Of a DNA stretch of 64,000 bases, positions 1 through 12,409 are shown piece by piece; the stretch's first letter is position 1; the number at the start of each line of letters is the position of its first letter. Both the position numbers and the translations under genes were made by a program. Origin of the DNA: Caprimulgus europaeus (taxonomy: Eukaryota; Chordata; Aves; Caprimulgiformes; Caprimulgidae). The stretch is from NCBI GenBank assembly GCA_907165065.1, contig OU015538.1:21281165-21345164 (forward strand), read 5' to 3'. The notes beneath the pieces were generated by a model, which saw only the letters and a list, made by a program, of their open reading frames with translations, searched no databases and was not told the origin of the DNA.

Positions 1-3000
1 CTCTCATTCCCCTTTTTCTTCCTACTCTTCTTCTTCCTCTCTAATTGCTTCCCAAATTGGGGTTTATTACCATGATTTTGAAGCCAGGTAATCAGAACCA
101 TGTCTATTTTTTCTCTCTCTCGTCTTTTCCTGGTACCAATCAGATCATGTCTCTTTGTTGGTTCAGAAAGTCCATTTTAGTATCTTGACCACCAACGTCA
201 AAGCCTTGGCAAGGCTGCAGCCCTTTGGGATCATGCTTTAAAGCCAGCCCTTAGCTAGCAGATACATTGCTGGCAGCCAAACAGCCATGTCTGAGAGAAA
301 AGCACCATGGTTCTTCTCTCCTAGCTGGGAACACTCTTTCCTGTTCTCTGAAGCCAGGGCTACAGCTTCCCTTTCCTTTGTCCTTGAGACCCATTGTTCA
401 GGGGTTTGTTCTCCTCATGGCCAGGGTGCCACAGCGGATGAGGGGCACCTCTGTGAGTGAAGGTCTGGCACCGAGCACTGGGCTCCACCTGGAATGTGGA
501 TGTCTGCCCCAGACCTTGCTGTCTGTCCTTACAGAGACTACTGCTAAGGTCACGCCAGCACAGGGACACCAGGAGCTTTCATGGTCAATTTCTATTGTCT
601 CCTGTGGTCCAGCTGCACTCCACCGCTGGAGATCTCCCTTCCAACCTGAGCTCCTCCCTGCTTTTCACAGCACTGAGCTGCTCTCTTTGAGAACAAATAG
701 CTCTTGACAGTCTGCATGGCAAGTGAAGCAAGAGAGTGCTAGAAGAGACCAGAGCTCTTAATCAAGAGCTGCATGTAATGAAACAAGGAGAGAGGGAATG
801 GATGTGAGGAAGAGGAATGGATATTGGTGATACTTTGTGCCAAAACCATAAGACTGGAGCTGGGAGGGAGCTGGGGCCATGTAAGTCCACCAGCCCCAAC
901 CTCAGCTCTCATGGTGAGGAGACCCAAGCAGATACTCCTGCTTTTTTTAGGACAAGAGGAAGTGTTTCCAACAGCATCTGCCATGGGGTCTACGTGCAAT
1001 AAGGGGCATTAAAAAGTCATCATCTATTGTATTGTCCATACATTAATTTAAAATACATGCAGCCACATCTCAAATATTACCTCACACGTGGTATCTAGGC
1101 AGTGTAAATTAGACAGGAGGCCGATCCATTTCCAGTAACGCACACTAGGACCAGGCAGCGGAGAGATGGGAAGTGTGTGTGAGGTGCATCTGGACCAGGA
1201 ACAGCTTGCAAAGCCATTCAGGGAAATATTTAGTGGGGTGAGGGGCGGGAATGGGCTTGTTCTGTCTTTGTTTGTGTGACTGCTTTAACTCCAGGCTCTC
1301 TGTCCCCGGAGTCCCACAGCACAGACGGGTGACCCCCCGCAGGCAGCATGAAAAGGAGCCAGCCCAGCCCGTTCTGTGCGGTGCTGCCATCCCACTGCTC
1401 CAGTGGCCCTTTAATGAAGAGGGGTATTAAAAAGAACCAACACTCCCATTCCCTCCTGCCAACATCAGCCTGGCTGATAATCCCCCCGTGTGGGCAGGGG
1501 GCTCGCACGTACCCCCATGCAGGATGGCAGTGACCTTCATCCCGTGCTGCACAGCCTCCTCTTCTCCCACCTCCCCTGCTCTACACATGTCCTGGTCCAG
1601 CCTGCAGCACCTTTATCTCACCCCCCAGTAAAATCCTCCCTTTTCCTGTCCGTCCCTCACCATGGTTCTACCCTGGGACTCCCAGCCACCAGGTCACCTC
1701 TCCTCCCACTCGCAGCATCCTCTTCTAGTCCAACTCTGACCTGTCTGAAGATTGCCAGATGCACATCCAGATCCTAGCTGGAAGCACCCTCCCAAGGAGA
1801 TATAATCAGTAGCCATTGCATTTTCTCACTGGGTTTATAATTTCTATGGACTGGCTGGCTCTGGATCTCAGTATCCCAGGTCTGAAATAGACACTTTGGC
1901 TTAATTTTCTTCTAATCTTTCTGAAGCAAAGCTCTCCTGGAGTGTTTTGGACATGGACACTGAATAGGAGGATACCTCTCCCCTACTCCTGCCATCAAAG
2001 ACTGAGAGCCAGCTGACACAAGCCTGGTAGCAGAGGCAGAGGTGACAGAGCCTGGGATGTCCCGGCAGCAGGTGGGTTGGGAGGCAGACGGTCAGGGCTG
2101 CACCACACACCTCATTCCTCTCACCTCTGTCCTTTTGCCTCAGTCACACACCAGACCCCCAGAACAAAGCCCCTTTCGTTTCCTGCTCCAGATGGGCCAT
2201 AAGGGTTTGTGCTGGAAGATGTTTCTTATTCTGGAAACACTCTCTGGGGCATTTTTCTTTAAAGGTTTTAGTTTATCAAGGTGGAAAATGCTGTTGAAAG
2301 TGGACATTATCCACAGCACTTCCCATTTCAACAAGAAGCCAAAGTTCGTTTTTTTGGAAAGAGGGGGGGAAAAGAAACTTTCAGTGTTTGGTATGGATCC
2401 TGGTGAGCAGCTCAGCCCTGCTCGTGGCTGGCCCCCAGCATCCCCTTTTCCTGCTTCAGCATAATGGGAGCTCAGAGGCCAGCGCCGAGACACAAAATCG
2501 GCACGCTGGGAAATCAGCGGGATGTGTGCAAACTGGCTTGGATAAAATCCACCCCAAGCACAGCCCAGACCATAACATGACCAAGAACAGCAAAGCTCTG
2601 AAGTCTGAGAAACAACATTTCATTTCTCCCCATCCCCCCGTTTCTTTTTCCACTTCTGCTCCTGCCGGCACACACCTGGGCTCCAGTTGCCGCATCCAAG
2701 GACCACAGAAAGCTTTGGTCTCACAGCACCTCTAAACCGAGGACTCCAGCTTTGCTGAGACCAGGTTTGGGCTTGGCTGGGTTATTTTAAGCTCAAGCCT
2801 TTTTTTTTTCTGGTTGAGGGTCTGTGACTTTACCAAGCTGGATCTCTAAAACTGGCTGAGCTTGACCCACTGCGAGGAAACACCCATGAGCACGGACTGA
2901 GCATCTCTCATTCCAAACTCCCCCAGTTCTGAGATTAGGCAGAAATTCAAACAAATGAAGGCGGTTGCTGGAGAGGACAGGAAGCAATTACAGACCACCC

Positions 3001-6000
3001 TGTAAAGGCAGGACAGCTAACAGCTTGTGTGGCTGCTGCTGCTGTTTAGACAACAACAACCCCCAGGCCGGGAAGGGCAGGAACATCTTTGAAGAACAAT
3101 GCTGGAGTGAGGTGGGCTAAAGAACTTGACAAAGGAGGATTAATACAAAATGTTCCTGTGCAAGGGCCCTGGGCTCTTGCTGGGAGGGTCAGGAGGGTCC
3201 TGCTGGCAGGAGGAGGACAAACAGGATGGGTTTGTGGTTCCAAAGGGAGTTGGGACCCAGGACCTCCTGGTACCAAGCCAGCGCATGGACCCACGCAGGT
3301 CAGGAGGAGGGTGGCCTGCAGGATGCCTTTTCCATCTGCAGGGCCACTTTGTGGTGGGATTTTTTTCTTTGCCATGGAGGGGGAAGCAGGGGGGAGGCAT
3401 TTTCAAGCTGTTTTCTCCAGGATATCCCAGCTACGCCTGACAGCTGGTTCCCATTGGGCTCCTGACCAAAGGCAGTCTCCAGCAAGGGTGGGAGTGGGCG
3501 GGAGGGGGGGAAGGGAACCTAATAACAATGAGGACGAAGAAGAGGAAGGATGAAAGGCACTTAAATGTGGAGGGTGGAACTGAACCAGGAGGACACTCGG
3601 TGGGAGGGGCTGGCAAGGCTTTGAAGCTCCTCACTATGGGGAGCCTCCTTTAAACCCTACACCATATTGGTACAAGGTGGGGGAGGAGGGTCTGTCTCTC
3701 TTTTTCCTTCTGAAATATTACGAGAGGTTGAGACCCCCACTCAGGATGGCCTGTTTCTGTCCATTAAGCATTTTAAATGCTTGTCCATCTCCCATGGCCT
3801 CCTGTCCTTCTGTTCCTTGTGGGAGTGGGCTGGGGATGGGAAGTTCCCAAAGACACCCTTCTGGAGAATGAACTGATACGGGGCATGGGACAAGGGTGAT
3901 AAGGAGTGGTGCCAGTCACAGTCTCATGCCAGTAGGCATTTAAGTGGAGGGTATGTGAAGAGGAACTCTTTGTGTCCCAAAACCCAGCATCAGATGGTGA
4001 TTTTTGCCCCTCTCTGACAGAAATCTCAGCAGGCAGGTCAAGAGAACCATGGCAGCCAAAAAAATAAAGGTACAGGAACTGGAAAAGAACATGTCCAGCA
4101 GACACCTGTCTTTGGAGCACTGCATGAGGTCCTCCATCAGCTGCACAGCTGTACAGCATGCCTGAGAGATTATTCCCATCGGAGCTGAATTACCTTGCCC
4201 TAATCCAGTAACAAATATGCTCCAAAGCAATGGAAGGAAGCTAACAAGCCTTGCTCTGTCCCCTGGACTGAGCAGACCAGTCCAGGCTGGCTGAACCTTT
4301 CAGTGCTGTGAAGGGTTCAGGGCTGGAGCTGGAGCTGGAGCTGGAGCAGGGCACCCTCATTCCTCAGCCCTCCTTGGTGCATGGGCTGTAAATCTCTAGA
4401 GGAAAAAATACTCTGTCACCGCATTGTTCGTCCCAAGGTTGTCAGGAAATCGGTGGGGGGAGAGGCACGAGGTGACACAGAAAAAACAACGGAAGGAGAA
4501 AGTTAACAATAACACTTTTTTGTGTGTGTATGGCAAAGTATTTCTGACAGAGAACTAGTTGAAGGTTCAGTGTGGTAATTTGTGTGATTAATCCAGCTGG
4601 GCTTTGCCCTGAGTTTGTGTGCTGGGTGTCCCCAAGCCTCTGCAGTGCCTGTCCGTGGAGAGGTGGTCACAGGGTCTCCAGGGGATCCAGAGGTTCCCCA
4701 GTTGCTCCTGTACAGGTGGGGGGAACCTGCAGCTATGGCACTCAGAGGGCTCTGGAGCCGGAGCCCTTGGTCTCATCACCCAAAGATGAGGCAGATGAAG
4801 GTGCAGGATGGTCTCACAGCGCCTGGCAGGGCACTGCCCGTGACTGCCCAGCTGAGCCCCGTGCTGCTGGGAGCAGTTCCTGCTTTGCTTTCAGCTCAGA
4901 CCAAGCCCTAGTTCGGGGCCCATCATTCCAAGACAGTTGCCTGTTCTGAGGGCAGTGAGAGCAATGAGGGGAGAGCAGCATTCCCACGCCTTCCATCTCT
5001 GTGCCTTCCCTTCGCCTGCTGGTGTCGGTGCTGGACTCGCCCCTCTTTCCTCCCAGATGTTCCTCTCCTCCTGGGGAGAAGCACCCGGCTCCAGGCTGAG
5101 TGTGGCACCGGTGGTTTGATCAATGCCTTCCCTTTCTCCATCCCTGAGCTGCACTGTGAGGTGAGCAGACAGCACGTGTTTCCCTCACTGAGCCCCAACC
5201 AGCCCAGACCCTTCTTGCCATCCTCCTGCCTTTTTCCAACAGCCTGGGCAGTGGGGTGAAGAGGAGAGCTCATTTTGGTTCCTCAATCCCCAGGAATGCA
5301 GCTTAAAATAAATAAATTAAAATCAAGCAAATAAATGCATTTTGGGAAGCAGACATCCTTAGGTCAGCTCCAATGGGCCCGGTGGGGAACAGTGGCTCTT
5401 GGCATCTGAAAACACTTGGAGGCAGCCCAGGGTGAGCAGAGGTGAGTGTATGAAGGCCAAGCAACCACAGAAAGTTTGAGAGCAGCTCTGCTGCCAGCTG
5501 AGATGTCTCCATCACTCTCCCCCCCTTCCCCTGCTCCCCTTTTTTGTTTGGTTTTGTGCTGAGGTCTGCAGGTGCCTGGTACACTGCGACGAATTGGCAA
5601 ATTGAATGCGATATCCAGTTAATTAAAGCTGCCCTCTGTGTGTTAATCTTCTTGTCAAGTTTTGATTAAGTGCTGATAAAGGCTCAGCATGGGAGGGGTG
5701 AGTGGGTGGGAGGGGGGTGTTCCCGGGTTCCCCTCCTGTGAGCCAGGCAGGCATGGAGATGCTCGGGGGGATAATGTTGGGGTTACGGTGGGTCCCCTCA
5801 CGCCTCTGGGTGCCTGTGCTCGGATGGAGAGAGCTTGGCCATTGGGATAAGATACACTGGGAGAGGAGCTCCTTCGTGCCTGCACCGGGCAGGGCTGTTG
5901 CCATTTCCCTCTGAAGAAATGGTGAAATGTGACCATTTTCTTGGCACTCTTCCATGAAGGGATGGAGCCCTCGCGTGCCAGGGAGCGTTGCCTTGATTCA

Positions 6001-6460
6001 GCCTCGCTGCTTCACTCTGCTGTGTCTGCTGCAGGGAGCAGATTTAGGGGTGGTCAGTGACTTAGGGGGTGTACCCCACGGAGCAAAGCCTGCTCCCCCA
6101 GCCCCCAGCTGCTGCCCCAACCCCTGGCTCGGGGGGGTTTGTTGAGACCGAAGCTGAGGAGAGAGGTATCCAGGCTGGCTGCTGGGAGCTCCAGGAGCCT
6201 GCTGGGGTTCATGGGGCTGGGAGGAAGGGGGTTTCCTCTCACAGGCAACGTTCCCAGAGATCTCCTTCCCTCCTTGGGACACAGTGGGAAGAGTTTAGTG
6301 ACAAATGCTCCGTAGGAGTTAGTTTGGCCGCACACTGAGGTGCCAGGGTGGGTTGGAGCAGCAGCTCCTGCCAGCCTGGTTTGCCCTTGCCTGGCTGCTG
6401 TTAGCCAGGGCTGGGAGCCGGAGGGCTCAGGGAAAATTCTCATCCCAACACTGAAGAAAT
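1..6460. other. Unique non-coding DNA, no gene recognised
   Basis: I see no exon with convincing splice sites and coding homology, and no interspersed repeat that I recognise. Minor landmarks are a pyrimidine-rich start (1-60), a pyrimidine-rich stretch near 1540-1740, a G-rich stretch at about 3484-3515, a short GGAGCT hexamer run (about 4322-4346) and A/T-rich patches at 5285-5345 and 5587-5665. Open frames here are short, overlap on both strands and have no recognisable domain. Confidence 0.6.
5587..5665. promoter_or_regulatory. AT-rich patch with TAATTA core, candidate conserved element
   Basis: A short AT-rich segment inside GC-rich DNA holds a palindromic TTAATTAA at 5619-5626 and further TTAATC and GATTAAG sites at about 5643-5670. 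These are homeodomain-type cores. Function is inferred only from base composition and motif clustering, so this is a candidate and not a demonstrated enhancer. Confidence 0.25.
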
Positions 6461-7180
6461 AATTATTCTTCTTGTAGGAGAACTATTTGCCTGGGTAATG
6501 TCTCCCTAAAGTGGACAAGATGATCCCCGTTAGGGTCTAACTCTCTTTCCTCTTGTTATTTGACAAGGGCAGGTTGGAACTCGGCATCACTAGCAGCCCA
6601 GATGTCTCTTATGTCTCTTTTTTTCAATGCCAGATAATATCATTTTGCAGCAATTATCTCAATCATTGACCATAGATTGAGCTGGAATTCATTTTGCCAA
6701 ATAGTTCCTTGCTATAAATTTCTGTAGATATTTCCATTGTGGAGTTGACATTTCCCTGTGAATTAACAATTAAGCTATCTTTCCTCAGTTATAGCCATTA
6801 TATTTAACCTCTGTTGATTCCAGTTTTGACTTTTTTATAGGCAGCATGTTTCCCACTCCACATATGAGTCTCACCTAAGCCTTTCATTGTATTCTTAAGG
6901 TCCCTAGCCAAAATTAAGACACTTCCTATTTTAACTTACAGCACCTTGTAATGCCTTTAAATCATTGCAAATATGCTTTGAAATATCTCAGGGCCAGAGC
7001 CAGTGCACAAGTGGAATTAAAAGTCTCCAGTTTAGAGCCCAAGCTGTTCACTTGACCGGCCAAAGTGTTTCTCCTGCCTCAGGTTTTTCAGCTCAGCACA
7101 GGTACAGCACCTGCATTTGTGATTAGAAAGTTATTAAGTGACACTGCTTTTAAAATTAATTGTGACTGTTCCCAGCTTGG
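6461..7180. promoter_or_regulatory. AT-rich island, candidate conserved non-coding element
   Basis: About 700 bp of clearly AT-rich, non-repetitive sequence interrupts GC-rich DNA. It contains several ATTA/TAAT cores (for example near 6460-6470, 6760-6775 and 7155) and CAATTATC- and CAATCATTG-type sites (about 6650-6668). It has no long open frame and no recognised repeat. Such islands in avian DNA are often conserved non-coding elements, but conservation cannot be judged from one sequence. Confidence 0.3.
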
Positions 7181-7850
7181 GGCGGCCCCAGTGCGGATTT
7201 CCCAGCCCCGGGATTAGGCAGTGAGGGGTTTCTGGAAGTGTCTTTCCGTTGTGCTTCGGTCTCCAGCTTAAAGGGGGTGATTTCCCCAGTTCTGAGCAGT
7301 ACTTTCAATCTCTTGGTTTGGAGCTAATGGGTTTAGGAAGGCTCCCATATATCTGTCCTCCTCCTCAGCACGCCTGGGAGCGTGCTTGGCTCCGGCTGTC
7401 CAGCGTGTTTCTGAGAGGTGGTTTCTTCGCCCCAGTCACCAAGATTAATTTTGTATAGGCATTTTCATATGCTGGGAAAAAAAAGGGAAAAAAAAAAGAA
7501 AAAACCCACCTGGAATCAATTGTCAGCACAATGGCAGTTGGCATAGCTAACGCTGGGGAGAAAGGGGTGGACAATAGTTTATTTACCAGAAATACCTCTT
7601 TGGGGACAATCAGAACTATTGGTGAATTACTGCCAAACTGGATGAATAGAGCAGACTGGAAAAAAAATTAAGAGAGGGAAAAAAAACCATACCCAACCCT
7701 GGAAAAGTCAAAAGCTTTAGTCATACTATTTTCTGAAATGAATTTGGTTTTGTTTTGAATGGACACTGAGAAATCTGCCTGAATTTGAGCTGAGATTTAA
7801 AGAGACAACTCAACGAGCCGCTCTCCTGTGGGCTGGAGGTGGTGGTTGGG
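7181..7850. other. Unique non-coding DNA with A-rich runs
   Basis: Apart from two A-rich runs (about 7478-7506 and 7659-7690) nothing is recognised here. The A runs are not preceded by a recognisable retroelement body or processed gene, so they are read as simple sequence. Confidence 0.5.
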
Positions 7851-8055
7851 CTGGTGGCAGTGGGACTGGTGGGAGTGGGACTGGTGAGAGTGGGACTGGT
7901 GAGAGCAGGACTGGTGAGAGCAGGACTGGTGGGAGTGGGACTGGTGAGAGCAGGACTGGTGAGAGCAGGACTGGTGGGAGTGGGACTGGTGAGAGTGGTA
8001 CTGGTGGGAGTGGGACTGGTGAGAGCGGCACTCGTTGGAGCGGGACTGGTGGCAG
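7851..8055. repeat. 15-bp minisatellite, about 13.7 units
   Basis: A tandem array of a 15-bp unit of the form CTGGTGAGAGTGGGA, with variants in which GAGAGT is replaced by GGGAGT, GAGAGC or GGCAGT. The variants are interspersed rather than blocked, as in a slowly diversifying minisatellite. Because 15 is a multiple of three, every frame stays open across it and gives spurious pentapeptide-repeat frames on both strands. No gene is implied. Confidence 0.95.
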
Positions 8056-8889
8056 AGTTCCCTCCCTCCCTCCTCTGTCCTTGCTGGGAAACCCCAGGCA
8101 GGGCAGAGCCCGCCGCAGGAAGCCCATCCCCAGCGCATCGGGGCGATGCCGGGCCCCAAGCTCACCCCACGCCATCCCCGCCGCTCCCTGCTCCCCGTCC
8201 TGCCTTATCTCCGTCCCTCCAGCCTCTGCCCGCTCTGTTTATCCTCACCATAAACCTCTTTGTGACGGGGTCTGTCTCTCTTTGCAGTTGTTTTGAAGCC
8301 CTGTCCCCACTCATGGCTTATCTCTAGGCACAGTGATAGCAGCAGCCACCAACCCTCTTTGCTTATACCACCGTCTCTTTTAATGTTCTCACCATCTAAC
8401 CCAGCTCCTCCAGCTCCTCTTCCTCCCTCCGTGGAAAAGCAGCGGCTCCACGGAGCGCTCACGGCCCCGGCTCACGCGGGAAGGTCACTGCCTGCACTTC
8501 CCACTGGTTTTCTGCAGCCCCCGTGGAAATGAGGGAGGTGTCAGGCTGATGGCACGTTTCTGTGACATTCCCCTACAAATCCAGTGGCCACAGAAGGAAT
8601 AATTGCTCCATTTTTGGTTTGATATAACTTCTGACATCAGGAGCACACAGGAGTCCAGCCTACCCAGGGAGAGGCACTAGGATCTCCCCCAGAGCTGCAG
8701 GGTCTGACTCATGTCCATCCCAGCAGCACAGGAGGCTCCAGGAAAGCCAGGAGAAGTATAATTTGGAAGCAGGATCTGTTCCCACCTGCTGGGGATCTTG
8801 CAGTGGCCAGTGCGAGCCTCTGCAGGGATGGAGTATCCCTGCAGCATCCATCTTCACCAGCATCTGCACCAACTGAACATGAATTCATG
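8056..8889. other. Unique non-coding DNA
   Basis: This unique sequence lies between the 15-bp minisatellite and the CR1 copy. It includes a fairly CpG-rich part at about 8100-8220 and a pyrimidine stretch ending in TTTGCAG near 8287, which resembles a splice acceptor but is followed by no recognisable exon. Confidence 0.5.
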
Positions 8890-9531
8890 GCTGAATATAA
8901 GTCAGCAGAGAGCCCAGGTGGCCAAGAAGGCCAAGGGCAGCCTGGCCTGGATCAGCACCAGTGTGGCCAGGAGGACCAGGGAAGTTCTCTTCCCCTGCAC
9001 TGGGCACTGGTGAGGCTGCAGCTCGAGTGCTGGGTTCAGTGTTGGGCCCCTACTCCAAGAAGGACCTGGAGGTGCTGGAGCGTGTCCAGAGAAGGGAACG
9101 GAGCTGGGGAAGGGTCTGGAGCACAAGTGTGCTGAGTTCCCGGCTGAGGGAACTGGGGGTGCTGAGCCTGGAGAAAAGGAGGCTGAGGGGAGACCTTCTG
9201 GCTCTGTCCAAGTCCCTGCAAGGAGGGTGCAGAGAGGTGGGGGTGGGTCTGTTCAACCAAGGACCAAGGGACAGGACAAGAGGAAATGGGCTCCAGTTGT
9301 GCCCAGGGCAGTTGAGATGGGATGTGAGGAAGAATTTCTTTGCTGAAAGGGTTCTGAGGCATTGGAAGGGGTTGCCCAGGGCAGTGGTGGAGTCCCCATC
9401 CCTGGAGGGATTGAAGAGTCGTGTAGACACAGTGCTGAGGGACAGGGGTCAGTCGGGACTTGTCAGTGTTGGGTTCATGTTTGGACTCGATGAGCTTCAA
9501 GGGCTTTTCCAATCCAGGTGATCCTGGGACT
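8890..9531 (+). mobile_element. CR1 LINE, 5'-truncated, longest copy in window
   Basis: About 640 bp of the 3' part of a CR1 non-LTR retrotransposon. It starts in the late reverse-transcriptase region of ORF2 (the part normally reading as SQQCAQVAKKAN-like sequence followed by LEYCVQFWAP-like sequence) and runs to the 3' end. From 8961 to 9521 one frame is still open for 186 codons and includes [22 protein letters not shown] and [10 protein letters not shown], all typical of the CR1 ORF2 C-terminus. Upstream parts need frame changes, so the copy cannot encode the full protein. It ends with a weak GATCCTGGGACTC tail in place of the ATTCT-type repeat. It belongs to the group of eight near-identical copies in this window. 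Confidence 0.94.
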
Positions 9532-10026
9532 CAACAAGGTCTTTGTGCTGGTTCCCATGGGCTTGGGTCTCCCTGCCTGTGCTCGTGGTGGGAGCACCCC
9601 CCTGTGCTGCACAGTGGCACACGCAGGGCCACGCGTGTTCCCGCACTGGCACACGCTGCCCTGCCAGCGCTGCCCTGCCCCATGCTCGTCCCAGTGCCCG
9701 TGTGGGAGCCAGGCTGGGTGACTGCTCTGGGATTACTGCTGGCACTGCTGGGCACTGCCCTGTGCCTGGGGGGTGATTTCCCCTCCCCACACTTTGTTCT
9801 TTATCCCCCCAGGAACAGAGGGTCCCTCCCTGTGCGTGTGCCGGTGCCGGTCTGGGCGGGCGCAGAGCATGCGTGTGCCACTCGGCTGTCATTAGCCCTC
9901 GTCACCAGAAGGGAAGGCAGCTCTGCCAGGGACTGAAGGTCAGCAGAAGGACATCTCAATTATTCTGTGTCATCTGCGAAGAACTCGGCTCTTGTCAGAG
10001 TCCCAGCGGAGAGCAGTGGAACGGGA

Positions 10027-10085
10027 ACTCGGCTGGAGGAAAAAAGAAAGTGGAAAAAAAAAGGAAAAGAAAGAGAAAAAAAAAG
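10027..10085. repeat. Polypurine (A/G) tract
   Basis: A stretch of about 60 bp that is almost entirely A and G on the plus strand, with runs of up to nine A. Low-complexity sequence of this kind can form triplex (H-DNA) structures. There is no sign that it is the poly(A) tail of a retrocopy, because no recognisable body lies on either side. Confidence 0.8.
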
Positions 10086-12037
10086 GCCCATGCAGTCTGC
10101 ACAGAAGCTAAGGTCACGGAGACTGACAGCTGCTAGGAGATATCTCTATTTTGTGTGCTGAAAATAACACCTCTCTGGGCTACAGATCTGCATTTTCAAT
10201 TAAATATTGGGTAGTGAGGGGGGAAAAGAAAATCTCAGTGATAATTTCCGAGGAGGGGAGGAAATAGAAAACAGGCTTGTGAAGGAAACCTGCCTCGCTG
10301 CTTGCAGTAACCTTATTTCCTCAGGATTGTCCTGTGCATTTCTCCTGCTCTCATCTCTTATCTTCACCTCTCTTCTTGAAGCCCTGGGAAACTGGAGGCA
10401 GCAAATAGAGAAATAACTCTGGGTGGAGAGAAGCAGGAGAGCCCATCCCTCGCATCACCAGTTGTGGGAGGAAGAACCGAGCCCTGCTGGCACTTCTGCC
10501 GGGTGGCTCCATGCCAGTGTGGTGTGCCAGCCTGGGCTGTGGGCAGCCCGTGGTCCTTGCCCTGTCCCATTGACTTCTGCTCACGCCGTGCCACTGGGAT
10601 GCCTTCGTTAAGCCCAGTTAATTGGGAGCCAAGGACGTGTCCTCTGTACAGGTGGGGTGTCCCTGCTCAGCCCGTGTTTCCCCGGGCTCAGGGCTGGTTT
10701 TGGCATGGCAGGGTGGCTGCTGAGGTTGGCTGTGGCCAGGCTTGTGCAGTGCCCTGGGGATGCTGTTCCCAGCACTTTCCCCAGTGATTCCCCTGCCTCC
10801 AGTGTCTCCTCGCTGCTGGTCCTCGCACCAGACTCTCCTTGGCACACCTCAGAGGTTTTACCAGCAAAACGGTGTCTGACTGTTGTGCTCCTCCCTTAGC
10901 AGCTCCTGCCTCTTCTTTCCAGATCTGGTCACTCCTTGTTCTATGACCCAGGGACAGACACCTCATCTCCCTCCCTGCACGACCTTGTTCCCTGCCTGAG
11001 GGATTCAAAACTCTTTCTTCCATGTAATTTTTCCGTGTAAGAGGGATGGGAAAGTGTTTCCAGAGGGAAAAGCCCTTGAGAGCTCCATGGTCTGGAGCAA
11101 CCAGCCCAGTGGGTGGGCTGGACTGTCTGGGAGTGTGCAGGCAGTGGATGGATGTCCAGGGACTTTCCTTCAGGTAACTGCTGGTACCACCAGCATCCCC
11201 TGCCAGGGAGTCTGGGGCTTGGGGGTTTCAGCACAGACAGCAGCAGCAGCCTCTGGCATTGTTGCCATTGTTCCCAGGCACAGCCTGCACCAACATCATG
11301 GTCACAACTCACAAATACACAACGCTGCTGCCTGGCTGCATGGAATGCTGCTGCTGTTGATATGCAATTAACGAATGAACGGCTTCATCCTGCTAATTGT
11401 GTTCAGCCAGGAATCAGGCGGCTGCCAGGAGGCAAGGGGAAAGGTGCAGGGGCCAGCCCAGGGCTGGGGCTGGGCTGCTTAGGTCAGAGGATGGGGGGCT
11501 GAGGGGACACAGCCCATCTGCCCTCCCCACACAGCCCTGCAGGGCTCCTGGATGCCCCTGAGGAGCAGCCCACGGCTGGACCATCACACGTGCTCTTTGG
11601 AAGCATCCTGAAGAGCTCAGTGTCACCATGGCAAATGATTTCAGCCCAGCAGTCGTTACTGAGGCGCCTGTGTGCAATGTCTCCAACATGAATCTTTGTC
11701 CTCCAGAAATGGAAAAAGCTCTTGCTCAGGACTCGAAGCTGAAGTCCCCCAGGCTGTGGTGACCTGGGGCTGCCCATCTCCATCTGACACCAGAGGAGAA
11801 GCCAACAGGCTCCATCCTCGTGGCTGGATTTCCTGCAGGTGCCATTTCACCATCCATCAGCTCCTCTTGCTTGTGCTTTCCCTAATCCCCTCTCCAAGCA
11901 TCCCTGTCCTGCATCCTGCACTGAGCAGAGGCTTCAGCTCCTGCACCGGCCCCTGTGTGGGCAGGGGGCACAGAGGGTGGCTGTGGGACACTGTGGCATC
12001 CGGTGTTGGCACTGCCCATCCTCCTACAGGCTGGTTC

Positions 12038-12091
12038 AAAAATGAGCTGAGAGAGCTGACGATGCAGGGGTGTCATTAAAAAATGAGCTGA
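12038..12091. repeat. 13-bp direct repeat flanking a 28-bp spacer
   Basis: The 13-mer AAAAATGAGCTGA occurs at 12038-12050 and again at 12079-12091. The second copy directly abuts the 5' end of a CR1 fragment. The spacing is 41 bp from start to start. It could be a local duplication made during integration or repair at the CR1 5' junction, but CR1 target duplications are normally short or absent and the matching copy is not on the far side of the element. Confidence 0.8.
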
Positions 12092-12092
12092 A

Positions 12093-12409
12093 AGGAGGGT
12101 GCAGAGAGGTGGGGGTGGGTCTGTTCAACCAAGGAACAAGGGACAGGACAAGAGGAAATGGGCTCCAGTTGTGGCCAGGGCAGTTGAGATGGGATGTGAG
12201 GAAGAATTTCTTTGCTGCAAGGGCTCTGAGGCATTGGAAGGGGTTGCCCAGGGCAGTGGTGGAGTCCCCATCCCTGGAGGGATTGAAGAGTCGTGTAGAC
12301 ACAGTGCTGAGGGACAGGGGTCAGTGGGGACTGGTCAGTGTTGGGTTCATGGTTGGACTCCATGAGCTTCAAGGGCTTTTCCAGCCTGGGCAATTCGGTG
12401 TCTCTGTGA
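12093..12409 (+). mobile_element. CR1 LINE 3' fragment
   Basis: About 317 bp covering the last part of CR1 ORF2 and its short 3' end. It begins at the segment encoding [13 protein letters not shown] and reads through [23 protein letters not shown] and DTVLRD to a tail resembling TCTCTGTGA. The reading frame stays open over most of the copy. It is a 5'-truncated insertion of the same group as the copy at 8890-9531, from which it differs at only scattered bases. Confidence 0.93.

Larger units (their letters stand above)
9532..12092. other. Unique non-coding DNA
   Basis: No gene or interspersed repeat is recognised between the first and second CR1 copies. Landmarks are a polypurine tract (10027-10085) and a short CAG run near 11240. 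Open frames of up to 158 codons overlap on both strands and show no domain. Confidence 0.5.

Noticed and set aside
7797-8327. Frames reading as pentapeptide repeats (GLVRA-, HQSHS- or PLPPV-like)
   Set aside because: A 15-bp minisatellite keeps all frames open. There is no flanking coding homology.
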